Source: Dermatemys mawii (lineage: Eukaryota > Chordata > Testudines > Dermatemydidae). From it: a stretch of 64,000 bases of DNA. The stretch spans positions 13,930,749 through 13,994,748 of the forward strand of contig ML677351.1 of NCBI GenBank assembly GCA_007922305.1. The letters run 5' to 3'. Below, one piece after another: positions 58,761 to 64,000 of the stretch. Within the stretch, counting starts at the first letter, position 1. The number at the start of each line of letters is the position of its first letter. Under the pieces are notes generated by a model. The model was not told the origin of the DNA. It worked only from the letters and a program-made list of their open reading frames with translations, and did not search any database. The translations under genes and the position numbers were made by a program.

Positions 58761-61700
58761 CTTTCCTTAGCACCCCCACCTCTCCTCCCCATACTATTAA
58801 TAAATAAATTAAAAAACCAAAAAGCAGTACTCCCCTACATTCGCCAAGGGTATTTCTTGTTGCTTTTTGCAGCACTCAGCAACTCCCAATCTTTATGTAC
58901 AGAGGTGAAAAAATAACGTACTTCCTTTGTAATAAGGGACCGTTGGCAACCTTCATGGCAACATGCCATACATTTCCCAGTTCCTTCTTGGGTGTCAGCA
59001 GCCCCCACAACCAAAGCCTTCATTTCATCCCTGTCAGCAGCTTCTGCAGAAATACAAATCTATGCCACAAATTGAAAACTTGGGAGCATTAAGTTGAGAT
59101 AGTCTAAAAATGGAGATTTTGAGCAAACTGTACATCAAAATAAATACAAGGCATATTGTACTACTACCCACTTTCTTGGCTAATTCAATTTAAAACCTCT
59201 AGTTTTGAGTTTACTTGAAGTTTATGCAGAAACTTCTACACGCTGCCTATTTCTGCATGTGGCAAAAAATATCATTGTGATAAATCAAAATATAATTATG
59301 GCATAATTTTGATCTGGTGAGACAGGGAGTACACAAGACACTGGTCCTAATCCTCCATCAAGTAAACAGCTTATATTCAGTACAGGCCCATGGCCATCTC
59401 ATGATTTCTCACATTTTAAAGACAAAATATCACTCTGCTGCCCATAGCAAATTCCCAGGAGAAGCCACACCCAAGAGAGACCAGTAAAAGCCTCATCAGC
59501 TTCACAATTCTGACACTGTAAAGAAAGCACTTTGGACAGAAGCAGCAACTGGAGGAGGAAAAGGAAAGCAAGAGTAGATGATAGGATTATGATTTCAAAT
59601 GTAGAAACAGATACATTTTTAAAAAGCCAGATGAGATGCCATTTTCCCACAAGTGCCTAATAATAAAGAGAAAACAGATGAAATTTCAGAAAAACAGAAT
59701 TATGTGCCAGATAAGCAAAATTATCACTCTAAATAGAAAGCTATTCAAGTTTCTCAGCAGGCATTATCAACTTTTTATAAACTCAAGTTCAGCACACTCA
59801 TCTTTTTCAGAAACAGTAATGCAATTTCAGTACAACCAGACTGGAATAGATCCACACTTCATTGCATTTATTGCAGAGACTACTGAAGCACGTTGGCAAC
59901 TCCACAGCTACAGAGTGACCCAGAGAAATTATAGATCTCAACACATAACATACCACCTTGATCCAAGTGACAATTATACGCAGGAACCCACAGTCTCCAC
60001 GGACCACAACAATATATCTGAGCTGCATCTGCTCTGTTTTACACGATTCTGGAGAATTCGTGAAGCTCCTGCAAGTTGCCACTGCAGTCCTCCTCTGGGC
60101 AAAGACTGGGAAGCTCTCAGTATGGGAAATAATTAGGAGCACAACAGAATTCTTCACACTTGCTATTAACCTCCAATAAAATCATGCACCTTGGAGACCA
60201 AGTCTTGACTTTCCCTTTAAATAGCATACATGTGCAACCATGGCCAATAGCATCTTTTAAACAGTTAGAGAAGAAAAAAGTATAAGGATACAAAACACAG
60301 AATGAATCACCTGGAATGGCTTCCTGAGGTCTCTCCCCAGTCGAGAACACTGTCAGGTATCTTCTCTATTGCAAGACGACGGTACATGACCAACATCTCA
60401 GGAAAGTTCTTGGGGTTGGGAGTCAGTTACCCCACAAGCTTGTTAAAGTCACCCTTAGCTGTATTTAATGGAAATAACTGCCAATTCACTAGTCTTTCAA
60501 ATTACTGTATAAATATATAGACAATAAATCTGTGGGAGTTGGGACAGGAAGAGGGGAAGTGCCACTAAGAGGTGCTCCACTCAGTCTTGGACACCAAAGT
60601 CCTTTATTTGTGCACAGGACAGGCAACAGGCACAACAGCAGTGCAGGCTTTTTCCATGCTCTCCATTACTAGTGTGCCTCAACCATAACCAAGAGGGACT
60701 ACCTCTGTTAGCTGGGAAAGAAGTACAGTCCCCAGCACCCATTCAGCCCTTGTTTTGAGTTAACACTTATGTTCTGAAGAAATCCATTAGATCTCTGACT
60801 TCCTAGGGAAAGTTTCCTACTCATCACTGGTGAGTAATAAGCAAGGTGACTTCTCAAGACATGCTCTCTCTCATCCTTTGCTAGGACCATTCCTTAGTGA
60901 AGGTTTTCCGTCCCCATTCTTCACTTGCAGACAGAACTCCCTTTTCGCCTTATTTTTGGCCTCCCCCGCCCTTTTTCTTCCTGAAACAGCTTATCTTCAT
61001 TGCCCACAGTCTGTCACCTCACTATACCTTTTGTTCCTCACTGCATTCCCAAACATACATTTGTCAGTAGTTGTGTACTAATCAGTACAGCTTCCTGTGC
61101 CCAGCACTCGTTCAATAGCCCAGACAGTGTCTCAGCCATCCATTTGTCTTAGGTCTTTCAAAGATAGAAGGCAGCTAAAATTCCCTCACCTCCAAACAAG
61201 CACTGTTTATAAACTACCAAAATAAATGGTCAGGCTTTTTTAAAAAAGACAGGCCGAAAAGAAGAATGTGCTCAAGAAATGTCACCAATCAGAGCTGTCT
61301 CACCTAAACAATTGGTCACCAAAGGAGCATACGAACATATGGATGAAATCTCCTCATTGCCCCTAAACAATCTAAAGTTAAGGTTCCACATGCCTTGGGC
61401 CAAATGTAAACGTGGAGTCTGAGGCAAATTGCCTAGTTTCTGCAGCAGACTGGAAAGTCTGCAGCACATTCACGTAAACTTGCTTTTTTTTTTTAAACTG
61501 AATTAAATAAGAAATGCACAATACCAGCAGTGCAGCGCTCTATGTTACTTAGACATTAAGGTCCATTTCTTTTATGCTGACCCCAAATATTCATTGTGAC
61601 ATACAGATTTAGCACTAAAAATACAACTCCTGTCAGGTGAAACGCTAGAGGTTTTGACATCTAGGTAGGGGACAGTCATGGTTTTTTGGTGTCTAGGAGA

Positions 61701-62109
61701 CAAGAAGATTTTGCCAATGGGGAGGGAGATGCATCACCTCTTTCCACCCTCTATTCCTCATGTTATGGGTATGGTTACAGCAGACAGAAAGAACCCTGAA
61801 CACCTCAGTCCATCCCAGCAGCTCTGCTAGCAAATGACGATCTCAGGAATTAGCATAAGGAATGAAGAAAAGAGAACCGCACTGAACTTTGGGACCTAAA
61901 AAGCAGGGACGCACTGCATTCTGGGAATCCCTGCTCCAGATGCTAATGAACCTACATCTGCACACACCCAGCTCAGCAATTATCAGACCAATTCTAGTAA
62001 TAGATCTTTGATTGATATCCCAAAATACTGAAGCAACCTGGTTACATTGTGAGCTCCCTGAAGAAAACACCACCCATAACCAAGAGTGATCAGCTCCTAT
62101 TGTCTAGCC

Positions 62110-62287
62110 CAGGGGCCCCCAAACTTTTCAGGCTTTCCGCGGTGGCATTTTGGTGGGACAAAAATAGCCCGCGTGAGAGTTCAGCGGTCTCCCGCACGGG
62201 ATCAGCGGCGGCGCCGGGGTCTCGTGCACCCTCTGGGGTGGGCTCATGCACCCCGGGGGTGCATGCACCCCAGTCTGAAGACCATTG
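62110..62287. mobile_element. hAT-type element, family C, short, with target duplication
   Basis: 178 bp from caggggcccccaaactttt to agtctgaagaccattg. GTCTAGCC flanks both sides (62102-62109 and 62288-62295), a perfect duplication. Right end nearly identical to that of 56978-57719. Confidence 0.9.
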
Positions 62288-63030
62288 GTCTAGCCTAAAG
62301 AAAACCCTTGAATCCCCAGTTTACCTATAAATAAATCTATTGTTCTCCCTTGAACCTTTGTATGTTCTCTACTAAAACCCCTACCTGTGCCCAAGTCAGG
62401 GTTCTGATGCTTTGACCCAAACTCTACATCAATTCCACTGGGACTCCATCATCACCTAACTGATCGTGCTGGGGGCTCTGCCTGTCTCCATCACTCAGGA
62501 CCCTGAGCTGATACCATCGCCTGGGAAACCCGACCAGTTCACACTGCATGGAGTGGTGAGACCCCCTTCTCTCTCTGTTTTCCTTTCTGCCTCAGGTATT
62601 ACCCTTTATTAATGGATGTTATGTTGGTTTAGGCTCTCTTTGTATGATTATTATTATTAGTCAATAAATAACCAACTTAACCATAAGGGTTGTTTCTCTC
62701 TCACTCTCTGAATTTTAGTCATTTGTGTCTGTAGCTTCCCCCATTCATTCTTCAGCAACGCTTCTTTTACCTAAGCTAAGATTGCTGTAGTGCCCAAAAA
62801 TACTGTGAGGTTTGCTCATCAAGCTGGTTACTCTGAAAGTGGGATAGGGCCATGTTAAGCTTAAGGACACATGGGGTGGGACAGTTGGGAGTCCTGCTCA
62901 ACTCAGCCCATTGAGACCAACAGCACATAAGGGTACCAGCTTGAAAGTGCTTTTTAACCCAGCTCACTGAGCACAGGGACATATAAGGGGATCAGCTGAA
63001 GAGTGCTGATTGACACAGTCCGCTCAGACT

Positions 63031-63056
63031 TGCTGTGTGTGTGTGTGTGCGCGCGC
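63031..63056. repeat. (TG)n/(GC)n microsatellite
   Basis: About nine TG units run into gcgcgcgc. Confidence 0.85.
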
Positions 63057-63072
63057 TCATGTTCATCTAGTT

Positions 63073-63382
63073 CACTGGTTCTCAAACTGGGGATCGCGAC
63101 CCCCTCGGGGGGTCACGGGCCGATTCCAGAGGGGTTGCGAGCTGTCGACGCCTTCAGCAGCATTTCGGCGGAAGCTCCAAACCTGCGAGTCCACTGAAAA
63201 ACTGCCGAAGTGCAAGCTTCCGCTATCAGCGGCATTTCAGCAGACACAAAGACAAATGTTGCGTGTCCGCCGAAATGCCGCTGAAACCAGCAGAGTTGAA
63301 TTCAAAGGCATTTTGGCGGACATACCCAGGGCACAGCAGAGAAAAAAGGGGGTCACCAAACCAACAAATTTGAGAACGACTG
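63073..63382. mobile_element. hAT-type element, family D (copy 2)
   Basis: Ends cactggttctcaaactgggg and aaatttgagaacgactg, as in 52798-53140. The interior shares ccgccgaaatgccgct-like and ggcatttcagcag blocks with that copy. No matching 8-base flanks. Confidence 0.8.
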
Positions 63383-64000
63383 ATATACATGAACATGAAG
63401 ATGAACCTCTTCAGAGTTGTCTCCTTTTCTACTACTGATTTTGCAGTCCCTGTTTAGAAGGTAAGAGCCGCTGTGTGGTTTGGAACGTGTTCAGTCTGAT
63501 CCACTTGGTGCCAGTTCAATTCTAGGCATAGAAATTGCAATGTTAGGGTGGCAGAATCTGATTTCCTGCCAAGGACTTTGTCCCTTAGAATCACTGGGGT
63601 TTGTCCTTTTTGATTTCCCTTTTCCTCCCTCCTTTCTCTATTTCCTGTTACTTCTTTTTTCCCCGCTTCCATCCCTCCACCAAAGAGGTATGTGTATATG
63701 TCTGGGGAGTAGGGGTGTTTTCATTGTGGGAGGCCCTCACAAAGAGGTGGGGCTAGAATAGTTCTGTGAGAGTGATCCCCTCCGGTGGTGACCTGGGCTA
63801 TCCTTTGGGAAATTGATGGGACCCCTCAGTGCCCATCAGAATCTACATGCTGATTGCCAAGCAGGGGGCTATTGACAGGAAGGACTCTGGTCCTTTTGTT
63901 CTCTTTGTACACCTTGCATGTAAGTCATAACCAATCAGGTATTTGATTAATATTGCTGCTTCTCTCCAATAAGTGTCTCTGAACTGTTGATGATTCTAAT

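Larger units (their letters stand above)
34413..64000 (-). other. PTGFRN: PTGFRN intron 1 (5' part missing)
   Basis: At least 29.6 kb. No signal-peptide exon (expected GC-rich, Leu-rich, ending in a phase-1 donor) is recognisable outside the transposons. Repeats are listed separately. I see nothing recognisable in 35005-38055, 43390-48080, 55020-56790 and 58760-62100, apart from short chance frames; these tracts are AT-rich and could hold regulatory elements that sequence inspection cannot reveal. Confidence 0.65.

Noticed and set aside
59636..60136. 166-codon plus-strand frame in intron 1
   Set aside because: The longest frame outside repeats and known exons, but it has no recognisable motif, no promoter context and biased Gln/His/Ser composition. 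Transcript evidence would change this.

Overview
This is vertebrate nuclear DNA, most likely from a cryptodiran (hidden-necked) turtle. The lineage call rests on repeats. There are two copies of a tRNA-derived SINE whose tail resembles CR1 (the Cry I / tortoise polIII-SINE type), CR1 LINE tails, MIR fragments, PIF/Harbinger MITEs, many short hAT elements and Penelope-like tails typical of turtles. There is no prokaryotic-style gene organisation.

The only functional gene I can support is on the minus strand: the middle of PTGFRN (prostaglandin F2 receptor negative regulator; EWI-F, CD9P-1, CD315). Five exons lie at 34412-34047, 32912-32493, 26730-26347, 21778-21353 and 7791-7372. Each encodes one V-type immunoglobulin domain, each begins and ends in phase 1, and all have canonical AG/GT splice sites. 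Together they give 667 whole codons plus split codons with no internal stop, corresponding to Ig domains 1-5. The signal-peptide exon and promoter should lie beyond base 64000. The sixth Ig domain, transmembrane segment and cytoplasmic tail should lie before base 1.

The rest is intron, and most recognisable intron sequence is transposon. Layout from the gene's 5' side (right) to its 3' side (left): intron 1 (34413-64000, incomplete) holds hAT elements of several families, an LTR with TATA box and polyadenylation signal, a decayed HARBI1-like transposase split by a hAT insertion, Penelope-like fragments and a 100-base assembly gap. Intron 2 (1.1 kb) holds a CR1 tail. Intron 3 (5.8 kb) holds a 1,580-bp fold-back hAT whose two arms are inverted copies of the same transposase 3' end. 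Intron 4 (4.6 kb) holds a TAA-flanked MITE. Intron 5 (13.6 kb) holds two SINEs, each nested in an older element, and an inverted pair of Penelope-like tails with a hammerhead-ribozyme-like core. Intron 6 (incomplete) is the quietest.

The best leads are structural. Eight-base target duplications can be read for nine hAT insertions, and most fit the Buster-type nnnTAnnn pattern. The fold-back hAT, the repeated head-to-head Penelope-like pairs and the possible ribozyme core also merit follow-up. In the gene itself, the EWI signature of the family reads EWV. I found no evidence of a novel gene system in the window.
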